Source of the DNA: Streptomyces sp. Ru62
Lineage (GTDB): Bacteria > Actinomycetota > Actinomycetes > Streptomycetales > Streptomycetaceae
Assembly (NCBI RefSeq): GCF_002920615.1
Contig: NZ_PQSU01000011.1
Coordinates: 62,001 to 126,000, forward strand
Length of the DNA stretch: 64,000 bases
Direction: 5' to 3'
The notes beneath the pieces were generated by a model. The model was not told the origin of the DNA. It saw only the letters and a program-made list of their open reading frames with translations, and did no database searches. A program made the translations under genes and the position numbers. Of this stretch, positions 33,401 to 41,129 are shown one piece after another. The stretch's first letter is position 1; each line of letters begins with the position of its first letter.

Positions 33401-34273
33401 CTTGCCGTCGCGGGCGCGGCGGACGATGTCCTCGTAGGCCTGCCAGAACTCGAAGAAGTTCAGCGTCTCGGCCTTCTTGATGGCGGCCACGACGAGCTGG
33501 CGGTCACCGTTCGGCTTGACCAGGTCGATGGCCAGGCCGAGGTTGACGTGCGGCGGCTTGACGAGGGTCGGCTTGCCGTCCTTCTCGCCGAACGACCAGT
33601 TCATCGACGGCATGGCCTTGATGGCCTGCACCATCGCGAAGCCGATCAGGTGCGTGAAGGAGATCTTCCCGCCCCGGGCGCGCTTCAGGTGGTTGTTGAT
33701 GACGATGCGGTTGTCGAACAGCAGCTTCACCGGGACGGCGCGGACCGAGGTGGCGGTCGGCAGCTCCAGGGAGGCGTTCATGTTCTTGGCGACGGCGGCG
33801 GCCGGGCCGCGCAGCGTGATCAGCTCCGGGCCCTCGGGGGCCTCGGCGGGCTTCGCCTTGGGCTGAGCGGGCGCCTGTGCGGGCTGCGCCGGCCTGGCCG
33901 GGGCGGGGGCCTTCGCCGCGGGGGCCGCGGCCGGGGCCGGGGCCTGGGCGGGAGCGGCGGGCTTCGCAGCCGCGGGGGCGGCCGGGGCGGCGGCCTGGGG
34001 GGCCGGGGCCGCGGGCCGGGCCTGCGGGGCCGTGGTGGGGGTCTCTGCGGCCCCCGTGGCCGCAGTACCCGCCGGAGCCGGGGTGGCAGGAGCACCCGGC
34101 TTGTAATCGGCGAAGAAGTCCCACCAGGCGCGGTCTACCGAATTCGGGTCCTGGAGGTACTGCTGATAGATCTCGTCGACGAGCCACTCGTTCGGACCGA
34201 ACGCTGCGGCGGGGTTCTTCCCGGCTTGGTCGTCGGTGGAGATGCTCGAGTTACTGGGGGACTGTGGCGACAC
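30467..34273 (-). CDS. kgd: Multifunctional 2-oxoglutarate decarboxylase/dehydrogenase (E1 with E2-like domain)
   Basis: A 1268-residue actinobacterial Kgd/SucA protein of the TCA cycle. It decarboxylates 2-oxoglutarate with thiamine diphosphate and passes the succinyl group to a dehydrogenase complex. Residues about 1-50 are the E1 arm (FGPNEWLVDEIYQQYLQ). About 55-125 is an Ala/Pro linker. About 125-375 is an E2 acyltransferase-like domain with the DHR motif (STYDHRVIQGAASG). About 400-900 is the ThDP domain (GDAAFAGQGVVAE, RRRGHNESDNPA). About 900-1268 is the transketolase-like C-half. No lipoyl domain is present, as usual here. I chose GTG 34273 (MSPQSPSNSS) with AAGAGGG upstream; a GTG at 34300 lacks a site. 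Confidence 0.97.
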   Translation of the reverse strand: MSPQSPSNSSISTDDQAGKNPAAAFGPNEWLVDEIYQQYLQDPNSVDRAWWDFFADYKPGAPATPAPAGTAATGAAETPTTAPQARPAAPAPQAAAPAAPAAAKPAAPAQAPAPAAAPAAKAPAPARPAQPAQAPAQPKAKPAEAPEGPELITLRGPAAAVAKNMNASLELPTATSVRAVPVKLLFDNRIVINNHLKRARGGKISFTHLIGFAMVQAIKAMPSMNWSFGEKDGKPTLVKPPHVNLGLAIDLVKPNGDRQLVVAAIKKAETLNFFEFWQAYEDIVRRARDGKLTMDDFTGVTVSLTNPGGLGTVHSVPRLMPGQSVIMGVGSMDYPAEFQGTSQDTLNKLGISKVMTLTSTYDHRVIQGAASGEFLRQVANLLLGENGFYDDIFEALRIPYEPVRWLKDIDASHDDDVTKAARVFELIHSYRVRGHVMADTDPLEYKQRKHPDLDIVEHGLTLWDLEREFAVGGFAGKSMMKLRDILGVLRDSYCRTTGIEFMHIQDPKQRKWIQDRVERPHSKMEREEQLRILRRLNAAEAFETFLQTKYVGQKRFSLEGGESVIPLLDAVIDSAAESRLDEVVIGMAHRGRLNVLANIVGKSYAQIFREFEGNLDPKSMHGSGDVKYHLGAEGTFTGLDGEQIKVSLVANPSHLEAVDPVLEGVARAKQDIINKGGTDFTVLPVAIHGDAAFAGQGVVAETLNMSQLRGYRTGGTVHIVINNQVGFTAAPESSRSSMYATDVARMIEAPIFHVNGDDPEAVVRVARLAFEFRQAFNKDVVIDLICYRRRGHNESDNPAFTQPLMYDLIDKKRSVRKLYTESLIGRGDITLEEAEQALQDYQGQLEKVFTEVREATSQPAAGDVQAPQDGFPVAVPTAVSSEVVKRIAESQVNIPDHITVHPRLQPQLQRRAAMVEDGTIDWGMGETLAIGSLLLEGTPVRLAGQDSQRGTFGQRHAVLIDRETGEEYTPLQYLSEDQARLNVYNSLLSEYAAMGFEYGYSLARPDALVMWEAQFGDFVNGAQTVVDEFISSAEQKWNQTSGVVLLLPHGYEGQGPDHSSARPERFLQLCAQNNMTVAMPTSPSNYFHLLRWQVHNPHHKPLVVFTPKSMLRLKAAASKAEEFTTGEFRPVIGDSTVDPAAVRKVVFCAGKVYYDLEAERQKRGVTDTAIIRIERLYPLPGEELQAEVNKYPNAEKYLWAQEEPANQGAWPFIALNLIDHLDLAVGADVPHGERLRRISRPHSSSPAVGSAKRHQAEQEQLVREVFEA

Positions 34274-34572
34274 GGCGGCAACCGCCCTCTTCCGCTTCAC
34301 AAGGTGATGGACAGCGGGAATAAAGGCTACGCCTCCCGGGGCGGGAAGGTCAGGTCGAGCAAGGTCATCGTCGCGTAAGTCACATCAAGAATCTTGTTTC
34401 AGGGCTTGAAATGGCGGGAAACAAGCGTGGTTCCGCATGTCGCAGGGTGTGCGGGCGCGGGCCCTGCGCGTCTTCGTTCGACGGGTGCCCGGGCCTGCCG
34501 CGATCACACGTGTCCAGCCGCGCGGACCGGCGGCGACCGACGTGGATCTTGTGGTTCCGCTCGGACTTTACG
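34274..34572. other. Promoter region of kgd
   Basis: A 299-base gap between the kgd start and the stop of the sensor kinase gene. It holds two short inverted repeats, CAAGA-A-TCTTG (34386-34396) and TTTCA-N5-TGAAA (34397-34411), about 115 bases upstream of kgd. I could not assign a confident -35/-10 pair and see no gene. Confidence 0.45.
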
Positions 34573-35697
34573 TCAACTTGGTGAGGAAGTCAGTCCCGGA
34601 AGAGTGACGATGATCCGGCAGCCCCGCTCGGATTCGGCCACACCGATCCGGCCGCCGTGCAGATCCACCGCCCACCGGGCGATCGCCAGGCCCAGCCCCG
34701 TACCGCCGTCGCTGCCCGGACCGTGCGGCCGGGTCACCGCACCGCGGTTGAACCGCTCGAACACCCGGTGCCACTCCGACCGGGGGATGCCGGGGCCCTC
34801 GTCCAGGACCTCCAGCTCCAGCGACTCCGGCTGCGGCCCGCGCCGCGCCCGTACGGTCACCCGGCCGTGCGGCGGGCTGTGCTTGACCGCGTTGTCGATC
34901 AGGTTCGCGACGACCTGGTGGATGCGCTCCGGGTCCGCGTGCGCGGTCAGCTCCGGCGGGGAGACGTCCAGGTGCAGATGGACGTCCGTGCGCGTGTGGC
35001 TGCCGGAGCCCGTGGCCATGCCCGCGCGCGCGGAGGCGACCATGTTGGCCTCCTTCAGCACGCCGGACAGGTACGGCCACACCTCGAACCGCCGCAGCTT
35101 CAGCGGTACGACACCGTTGTCGAGCCGGGACAGGTCCAGCAGGGTCTCCACCAGGCGGCCGAGCCGCTCGGTCTGCTTCAGGGCCGTCCGCATGGTCTCC
35201 GGGTCGGCCTCGGTGACCCCGTCGACGATGTTTTCCAGCACCGCGCGCAGCCCGGCGATCGGGGTGCGCAGCTCGTGCGAGACGTTCGCGACGAGCTCCT
35301 TGCGCTGGTTGTCCTGGGCCTCCAGCTCGTCGGCCATGACGTTGATCGTCTGGGCCAGGTCGCCGAGCTCGTCCCGGCGGTTCTCCCGCACCCGGCGGGT
35401 GTAGTCGCCCTCGGAGATGGACCGGGCCACCGCGTTCATCTCGTCCAGCGGCATGGTGAGCGAGTGCGCCACGAACTGCGTGATCAGCAGGGTGGCGATC
35501 ATCGAGAAGACCGTGATGAAGCGCAGCTCCGTCTTGGTGTGCACCGCCACGATCGACAGACCCGTGGTGATCAGCACCGAGATGACGACCAGCACACCCA
35601 GCTTGGTCTTGATCGAGAACGGGCGCACGCCGCCCCAGGGGTCCTCGCCGAGGGTCCCGGGGCTCCTCCGTGCGGTCTGGCGCCCGCCGTCGCTCAT
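34573..35697 (-). CDS. Sensor histidine kinase (HAMP-HisKA-HATPase)
   Basis: A 374-residue membrane kinase. There are two hydrophobic segments close together (about 32-52 and 58-80), so almost no extracellular domain. A HAMP domain follows (about 82-130), then HisKA with phospho-acceptor His141 in NVSHELRTP. The HATPase has NLIDNAVKH, DEGPGIP and GTGLGLAIA. The tiny periplasmic loop suggests sensing in or near the membrane. The start ATG 35697 overlaps the response regulator stop (ATGA). The upstream frame extension is a shadow of the regulator gene. Confidence 0.93.
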   Translation of the reverse strand: MSDGGRQTARRSPGTLGEDPWGGVRPFSIKTKLGVLVVISVLITTGLSIVAVHTKTELRFITVFSMIATLLITQFVAHSLTMPLDEMNAVARSISEGDYTRRVRENRRDELGDLAQTINVMADELEAQDNQRKELVANVSHELRTPIAGLRAVLENIVDGVTEADPETMRTALKQTERLGRLVETLLDLSRLDNGVVPLKLRRFEVWPYLSGVLKEANMVASARAGMATGSGSHTRTDVHLHLDVSPPELTAHADPERIHQVVANLIDNAVKHSPPHGRVTVRARRGPQPESLELEVLDEGPGIPRSEWHRVFERFNRGAVTRPHGPGSDGGTGLGLAIARWAVDLHGGRIGVAESERGCRIIVTLPGLTSSPS

Positions 35698-36434
35698 GGG
35701 GTCGGCGTCTCCAGCGCGTAGCCCACGCCGTGCACCGTGCGGATGCGCTCCGCGCCGATCTTCCGCCGCAGCGCCTTGATGTGGCTGTCGACCGTGCGGG
35801 TGCCGGAGGCGTCCGCCCAGTCCCACACCTCGGCCAGCAGCTGCTCCCGGGAGAGCACCGCGCGCGGGGTGTTCGCCAGGCACACCAGCAGGTCGAACTC
35901 GGTGGGCGTCAGGTGGACGTCCTCCGACTTCACCCGGACCCGGCGCTGCGCGTGGTCGATCTCCAGCTCGCCGAGCCGCAGGATGCCGGAGCGCGGGGTG
36001 GTGGCGGCCAGCGCGGCCCGCTCCACCCGGCGCAGCAGCACGTGCACGCGTGCGGCCAGCTCCCGCATCGAGAACGGCTTGGTCATGTAGTCGTCGGCGC
36101 CCACGCCGAGCCCGACCAGCATGTCGGTCTCGTCGTCACGCGCGGTCAGCATCAGCACCGGCACCGGCCGCTGCGCCTGCACCCGCCGGCACACTTCGAG
36201 CCCGTCGAAGCCCGGCAGCATGATGTCGAGGATCAGCAGATCGGGCTGCCATGCCTCGGCGGTGTCGACCGCGGCCGGACCGTCGGCCGCCGTTTGCACC
36301 AGAAACCCCTCGGCGCGGAGCCGGGCCGCGATGGCGTCGACGATCGTGGGGTCGTCCTCGACGACCAGCACCCGGCGCTGTGCGCCCGGGGTGGTCGTCG
36401 CCGCGCCGCTCTGGGAGGTGTGTGTCTGCTCCAT
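35694..36434 (-). CDS. OmpR-family response regulator
   Basis: A 246-residue regulator. Residues about 21-135 are the receiver: acidic pair ED at 26-27, phospho-acceptor Asp70 in LLILDIMLPG, Thr/Ala in VLMLTARDD and Lys in YMTKPFS. Residues about 150-246 are the winged-helix Trans_reg_C domain (HLTPTEFDLLVCLAN, GTRTVDSHIKALRRKIG). Residues 1-20 are a disordered Thr/Gln-rich leader. It is translationally coupled to the downstream kinase. Target genes are unknown. Confidence 0.95.
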   Translation of the reverse strand: MEQTHTSQSGAATTTPGAQRRVLVVEDDPTIVDAIAARLRAEGFLVQTAADGPAAVDTAEAWQPDLLILDIMLPGFDGLEVCRRVQAQRPVPVLMLTARDDETDMLVGLGVGADDYMTKPFSMRELAARVHVLLRRVERAALAATTPRSGILRLGELEIDHAQRRVRVKSEDVHLTPTEFDLLVCLANTPRAVLSREQLLAEVWDWADASGTRTVDSHIKALRRKIGAERIRTVHGVGYALETPTP

Positions 36435-36546
36435 CGCCCGCCCCTGTTGTTGCTTTCCGGAATCAGTGGGGTGATCCCATGTCTGCGTTTGACGCTTGAA
36501 TGATCGGCGTCAGGGCAGCACATTACGGTGACCGACCGCGCTGTCG

Positions 36547-37224
36547 CTATCCAGGTCGGACGGCGAGGTGGATGGCGTCCGGAACGCCCCGGGCAACCGG
36601 CACCTCTTCGGTACGCACCTGCTGGAACCCGGCATTCCGCAAGCTTCCTTCAAATTCCGGAGAGGGTTCGGCCGACCACACCGCCAGCACCCCGCCAGGC
36701 CTCAACACCCGTGCGCAGGCGGCGAGTCCGGCCGGTGAGTAGAGGCTGTCGTTGTCCTCGGTGACGGTCCAGCCGGGCCCGTTGTCGATGTCGAGGCACA
36801 GCGCGTCGAACGTGTCCGATGTCTCATTGACGTACCGCACGAGATCCGCTTCCACGATCGCGGTGCGCGGATCGGCGAGCGCGCCGGCGGACAGTCCGGC
36901 CAGCGGCCCGTCCCGGTGCCAGTCGATGACGGCGGGTTCCCGCTCCACCACGGTGATCCGCCCCCACCGCGGATCGGCGGCGGCGTGTGCGAGCGAGAAG
37001 CCGACGCCCAGCCCGCCGATCAGCACCTCGGGCGCGGGCCGCCCGTCCAGCGCGGCGCGGGCCGCGTCGACCAGCAGCCGCTCCGAGCGGCCGTCCGAGG
37101 TGTCCATCAGGAAGCAGCCGTTGGCGATGATCTGCAGCAGCGCACCGTGTCGGCGCAGCACCACCTCGCCGTACGGGCCGTCGCGTCGGTCCAGGACCAC
37201 GGGAGTGTCGTACACGGCAGTCAT
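36547..37224 (-). CDS. Spermidine-synthase-like methyltransferase-fold protein
   Basis: A 225-residue protein with the spermidine synthase fold: RRHGALLQIIANGCFLMDTS, VLIGGLGVGFSL (cofactor glycine loop), VVEREPAVIDWH, and LCLDIDNGPGW. Key aspartates of true aminopropyltransferases (the DxxxxD polyamine site) are not clearly kept, so the substrate may differ. ATG 37224 is chosen because the similarity starts at MTAVYDTPVV; CAGGAT lies 6 bases upstream, so it may be leaderless. It diverges from the rhomboid-like gene. Confidence 0.78.
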   Translation of the reverse strand: MTAVYDTPVVLDRRDGPYGEVVLRRHGALLQIIANGCFLMDTSDGRSERLLVDAARAALDGRPAPEVLIGGLGVGFSLAHAAADPRWGRITVVEREPAVIDWHRDGPLAGLSAGALADPRTAIVEADLVRYVNETSDTFDALCLDIDNGPGWTVTEDNDSLYSPAGLAACARVLRPGGVLAVWSAEPSPEFEGSLRNAGFQQVRTEEVPVARGVPDAIHLAVRPG

Positions 37225-37418
37225 GACCCCATCCTGCTTGAACGGAGCCTGTCGTTCACGGGAATTGCGCTCGACGCCCACGGACGGGTGGTCCGCGCCG
37301 GGGTCGGAGCGGGCCGCCGGGTGAGAGGTGGCTGTGAATCCGCTCCCGGGTGGCGTCGGTCATAGACAGCGCCACGCGGAGCGCGAAGGGTGGGGCGCGA
37401 CGGAAGGAGCGCCTCACC

Positions 37419-38339
37419 GTGGAACGCAGCACGACGGGCCCCACGCCGGACGCGTACCCGCCCGCGCCGGGCACGCCCCTTCCCGACGGCACGGCCGCCG
37501 CCGCGGCCCCGGTCCTCGCGGGCCTGCTGGACGGCATGCCCCGCCAGCGCGCCGCCGCGTCCGGGGCGGCCCCCGCCGCCGCGCACCCCACCCCGCTTCC
37601 GCGCCGGCCCCTGCCCCGCCCGTGGCGCCTGCTGCCGACCCCCGCCGGCACCCCGTTCACCTTCGCCTACGCCACCGTCCTGGCCGTCACCTCCCTGATC
37701 GCGGCCCACGCCGACCCCGGACTGGTGCACGCGCTCCAGCAGGGCTCCAGCACCGACGTGGCCCATCTGGTGCGCACGCCCGTGCTCGTGCTGCTGGCGA
37801 GCGCGCTGTGGGTCGCGGGCGGGATCCTCTCGCCGTACACGGTCGCGTTCCTGCTGGTGCTCACGGCGCTGGAGCGGCGGACAGGCGGAGCGCCGGCCGC
37901 CTGCGTCTTCCTGGCCGGCCATGTCCTGGCCACCCTCGCCACCGAGGTCCCGGTGGGCCTCGCCGTCCTGCTGGGCCACCTGCCCGACACCTCGCTGCAC
38001 CGCCTCGACTACGGCGTCAGCTTCGGCGTGGCCGCGAGCACCGGCGCCCTGACGGGCCTTCTCCGCCCGTGGCTGCGCTGGCCGTTGCTGGCCCTGGCGG
38101 CCGGCGGGCTGCTGAGCGACCTGCTGGCCTACGCGGACCCGCTGACGAACTGGGGTCATGTCATCGCCCTCGCGGTCGGTGTCGCGGCCTGGCCCCTGGC
38201 CCGGCGCCGGCAGCGGCCGGCTCACGGGGGCGGGGACCGCGCGAGCACCCCGACGCACCCGCACCCGCGCGCGTTTCCGCAGCTCATCCCCTTGGGCGTA
38301 CGTGATCGCTCACAGCGAACAGAGCCCCGGGAACAATAG
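37419..38339 (+). CDS. Rhomboid-like membrane protein
   Basis: A 306-residue protein. The N-terminal 70 residues are Pro/Ala-rich and cytosolic. Then come about six membrane segments starting at FTFAYATVLAVTSLIAA, including AACVFLAGHVLATLATEVPV, DYGVSFGVAASTGALTGLL and a last segment with a His (NWGHVIALAVGVAAW). The last two resemble the Ser and His helices of rhomboid proteases, but the canonical GxSG is not clear (GVSFG), so it may be a pseudoprotease. GTG 37419 has GGAAGGAG 9 bases upstream. The ClgR-type box of lon lies inside its last 11 codons. Confidence 0.7.
   Translation: MERSTTGPTPDAYPPAPGTPLPDGTAAAAAPVLAGLLDGMPRQRAAASGAAPAAAHPTPLPRRPLPRPWRLLPTPAGTPFTFAYATVLAVTSLIAAHADPGLVHALQQGSSTDVAHLVRTPVLVLLASALWVAGGILSPYTVAFLLVLTALERRTGGAPAACVFLAGHVLATLATEVPVGLAVLLGHLPDTSLHRLDYGVSFGVAASTGALTGLLRPWLRWPLLALAAGGLLSDLLAYADPLTNWGHVIALAVGVAAWPLARRRQRPAHGGGDRASTPTHPHPRAFPQLIPLGVRDRSQRTEPREQ
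38308..38322. promoter_or_regulatory. ClgR-type operator upstream of lon
   Basis: The minus strand reads TGTTCGCTGTGAGCG, an exact match to the ClgR consensus TGTTCGC-N5-GCG known from Streptomyces clp and lon promoters. It lies 73 bases before the lon ATG, within the end of the preceding gene. Confidence 0.75.
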
Positions 38340-38394
38340 ACCCCGCCAGAACATTGAGTCGGCATAGCTCAAGTTGACTGCCGAAGGGGAGATC

Positions 38395-40815
38395 ATGGCT
38401 GCTGAGTCACCGGCGTTCACGCTGAACCTGCCCGTGCTGCCGCTCGACGACGAGGTCGTGCTGCCCGGCATGGTGGTCCCGCTGGACCTGAGCGACGCCG
38501 AGGTGCGGGCCGCGGTGGAGGCCGCTCAGGCCGCCGCCCGCTCCGAACCCGGAAAGCCCAAGGTGCTGCTGGTGCCACGCATCGACGGCACGTACGCCAA
38601 GACCGGCGTCCTCGGCACGGTGGAACAGGTCGGCCGGCTCGCCGACGGTGACCCGGGGGCCCTGATCCGCGGACGCAGCCGCGTCCGCATCGGCGCCGGC
38701 ACCACCGGCCCGGGCGCCGCGCTCTGGGTCGAGGGCGCCCGTGTCGAGGAGACCGTTCCCGAGCCGCTGCCGGGCCAGGTCGCGGAACTGGTCAAGGAGT
38801 ACAAGGCGCTCGCCACCACCTGGCTGAAGAAGCGCGGTGCCTGGCAGGTCGTGGACCGCGTCCAGGCCATCGACGACGTGTCGGCACTGGCCGACAACTC
38901 CGGCTACTCGCCGTTCCTGACGACCGAGCAGAAGGTCGAACTGCTGGAGACCGCCGACCCGGTGGCCCGGCTCAAGCTCGCCACGCAGCAGCTGCGCGAC
39001 CACCTCGCGGAGCAGGACGTGGCCGAGACCATCGCCAAGGACGTCCAGGAAGGCGTCGACAAGCAGCAGCGCGAGTTCCTGCTGCGCCGTCAGCTGGAGG
39101 CCGTCCGCAAGGAACTGCGCGAGCTCAACGGCGAGAAGGAGGGCGAGGAGTCCGACGACTACCGCGCCCGCGTCGAGGCCGCCGACCTGCCGGAGAAGGT
39201 CCGCGAGGCCGCCCTCAAGGAGGTCGACAAGCTGGAGCGCGCCTCCGATCAGTCGCCCGAGGGCTCCTGGATCCGCACCTGGCTGGACACCGTCCTGGAG
39301 ATGCCGTGGAACGAGCGGACCGAGGACGAGTACGACATCCAGGGCGCCAAGGCCGTGCTGGACGCCGAGCACGCGGGCCTGGACGACGTGAAGGAACGCA
39401 TCACCGAGTACCTGGCCGTGCGCAAGCGGCGCGGCGAGCGGGGCCTGGGCGTCATCGGCGGGCGGCGCGGCGGTGCCGTGCTCGCGCTCGTCGGCCCGCC
39501 CGGTGTCGGCAAGACCTCGCTGGGCGAGTCCGTGGCACACGCCATGGGCCGCAAGTTCGTCCGTGTCGCCCTCGGCGGCGTCCGTGACGAGGCCGAGATC
39601 CGCGGTCACCGCCGTACGTACGTCGGCGCGCTGCCCGGCCGGATCGTGCGCGCGATCAAGGAAGCCGGGTCCATGAACCCGGTGGTCCTGCTGGACGAGA
39701 TCGACAAGGTGGGCTCCGACTTCCGGGGCGACCCGGCCGCCGCCCTCCTCGAAGTGCTCGACCCGGCCCAGAACCACACCTTCCGGGACCACTACCTGGA
39801 GGTCGAGCTGGACCTGTCCGACGTGGTCTTCCTCGCCACCGCCAACGTCCTGGAGGCCATCCCGGAGGCGCTCGCCGACCGTATGGAGATCGTCCGCCTG
39901 GACGGGTACACCGAGGACGAGAAGGTCGTCATCGCCCGGGACCACCTGCTCCCGCGCCAGCTGGAGCGGGCCGGCCTGGACAAGGACGAGGTCACGCTGG
40001 ACGAGAGCGCGCTGCGCAAGCTCGCCGGCGAGTACACGCGCGAGGCGGGCGTGCGGACCCTGGAGCGGTCCATCGCACGGCTGCTGCGGAAGATCGCGGC
40101 CCAGCACGAACTGGGCGAGCGCGAGCTGCCGTTCACCGTCACCGACGGCGATCTGCGCGGGCTGATCGGCCGGCCGCACCACGTGCCCGAGTCCGCCCAG
40201 GACCCGGCCGAGCGCCGTACGGCCGTCCCCGGTGTGGCGACCGGTCTCGCGGTCACCGGCGCCGGCGGCGACGTGCTCTTCGTGGAGGCGTCCCTGGCCG
40301 ACCCGGAGACGGGTGGGGCGGGGCTGACCCTGACCGGTCAGCTGGGCGACGTGATGAAGGAGTCGGCGCAGATCGCGCTGAGCTTCCTGCGCAGCCACGG
40401 CGCCGAGCTGGAGCTGCCGGTGGCCGACCTGAAGGACCGGGGCGTGCACATCCACTTCCCGGCGGGCGCGGTGCCGAAGGACGGCCCGAGCGCGGGCATC
40501 ACGATGACGACGGCCCTCGCCTCGCTGCTCTCCGGCCGCCTGGTCCGCACGGACGTCGCCATGACCGGCGAGGTCTCGCTGACCGGCCGGGTGCTGCCCA
40601 TCGGCGGTGTGAAGCAGAAGCTGCTCGCCGCCCAGCGCGCCGGGGTGACCACCGTCATCATTCCCAAGCGCAACGAGCCCGACCTGGACGACGTCCCGGC
40701 CGAGGTGCTGGACAAGCTCGACGTCCACACCGTGACCGACGTCCGCCAGGTCCTGGAACTGGCGCTCGCGCCCGCCACGAGCGACGCGGCGCCGGAGGTT
40801 CCGGTAGCGGCGTGA
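38395..40815 (+). CDS. lon: ATP-dependent protease Lon
   Basis: An 806-residue LonA protease that degrades damaged and regulatory proteins in the cytoplasm. Residues about 10-200 are the LAN substrate-binding domain (LPVLPLDDEVVLPGMVVPLD). The AAA+ module has Walker A VGPPGVGKTSLG and Walker B PVVLLDEIDKVG. The protease domain has the catalytic Ser in PKDGPSAGITM and the Lys in GGVKQKLLAAQRAG. ATG 38395 has AAGGGGA just upstream; an in-frame TTG at 38374 does not. The upstream ClgR box predicts heat/stress-type control by ClgR. Confidence 0.98.
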   Translation: MAAESPAFTLNLPVLPLDDEVVLPGMVVPLDLSDAEVRAAVEAAQAAARSEPGKPKVLLVPRIDGTYAKTGVLGTVEQVGRLADGDPGALIRGRSRVRIGAGTTGPGAALWVEGARVEETVPEPLPGQVAELVKEYKALATTWLKKRGAWQVVDRVQAIDDVSALADNSGYSPFLTTEQKVELLETADPVARLKLATQQLRDHLAEQDVAETIAKDVQEGVDKQQREFLLRRQLEAVRKELRELNGEKEGEESDDYRARVEAADLPEKVREAALKEVDKLERASDQSPEGSWIRTWLDTVLEMPWNERTEDEYDIQGAKAVLDAEHAGLDDVKERITEYLAVRKRRGERGLGVIGGRRGGAVLALVGPPGVGKTSLGESVAHAMGRKFVRVALGGVRDEAEIRGHRRTYVGALPGRIVRAIKEAGSMNPVVLLDEIDKVGSDFRGDPAAALLEVLDPAQNHTFRDHYLEVELDLSDVVFLATANVLEAIPEALADRMEIVRLDGYTEDEKVVIARDHLLPRQLERAGLDKDEVTLDESALRKLAGEYTREAGVRTLERSIARLLRKIAAQHELGERELPFTVTDGDLRGLIGRPHHVPESAQDPAERRTAVPGVATGLAVTGAGGDVLFVEASLADPETGGAGLTLTGQLGDVMKESAQIALSFLRSHGAELELPVADLKDRGVHIHFPAGAVPKDGPSAGITMTTALASLLSGRLVRTDVAMTGEVSLTGRVLPIGGVKQKLLAAQRAGVTTVIIPKRNEPDLDDVPAEVLDKLDVHTVTDVRQVLELALAPATSDAAPEVPVAA

Positions 40816-41129
40816 CGGACGCTGCCGGATGAGGCGAGGCCCGGGTCCCGTGAGGGAGGCCCGGGCCTTCGCCATGCCGCGGTGCGGCGCCGCCGGTCCG
40901 GGGCCCCGGTCCGGTGCGACGGACGTCGCCGGATGGGGGGAAGGCCCGGGTTCCCGTACCGTGCGGCCCCGGCCGGCCTGTGCCTGCGACCGACTCCCGG
41001 CGCTCCGTCCCACCGGAACCCCGGGCCGGCTCCCGAACCGCCCGCCGACCAGGGTCCCGGGTGCCGACCCGGCCCCTGACCGGTTGTCGAGCGACCGGCA
41101 CCGGACCCCCGCCCCGCCGCACCCCCGGG
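40816..41129. repeat. Intergenic region after lon with a duplicated 40-bp segment
   Basis: This 314-base gap holds no gene. A segment at about 40815-40855 (GGACGCTGCCGGATG, AGGCCCGGGTCCCGT) recurs imperfectly at about 40920-40958 (GGACGTCGCCGGATG, AGGCCCGGGTTCCCGT), 103 bases on. The first copy forms part of the lon terminator. Confidence 0.7.
40833..40873 (+). terminator. Terminator of lon
   Basis: Stem GGCGAGGCCCGGG (40833-40845) pairs with CCCGGGCCTTCGCC (40860-40873) with one bulged base and a 14-base loop, 17 bases after the lon stop. Confidence 0.7.

Noticed and set aside
30413..34378. A 1321-codon plus-strand frame opposite kgd
   Set aside because: The minus strand encodes the full Kgd protein with all motifs; the plus frame is its shadow.
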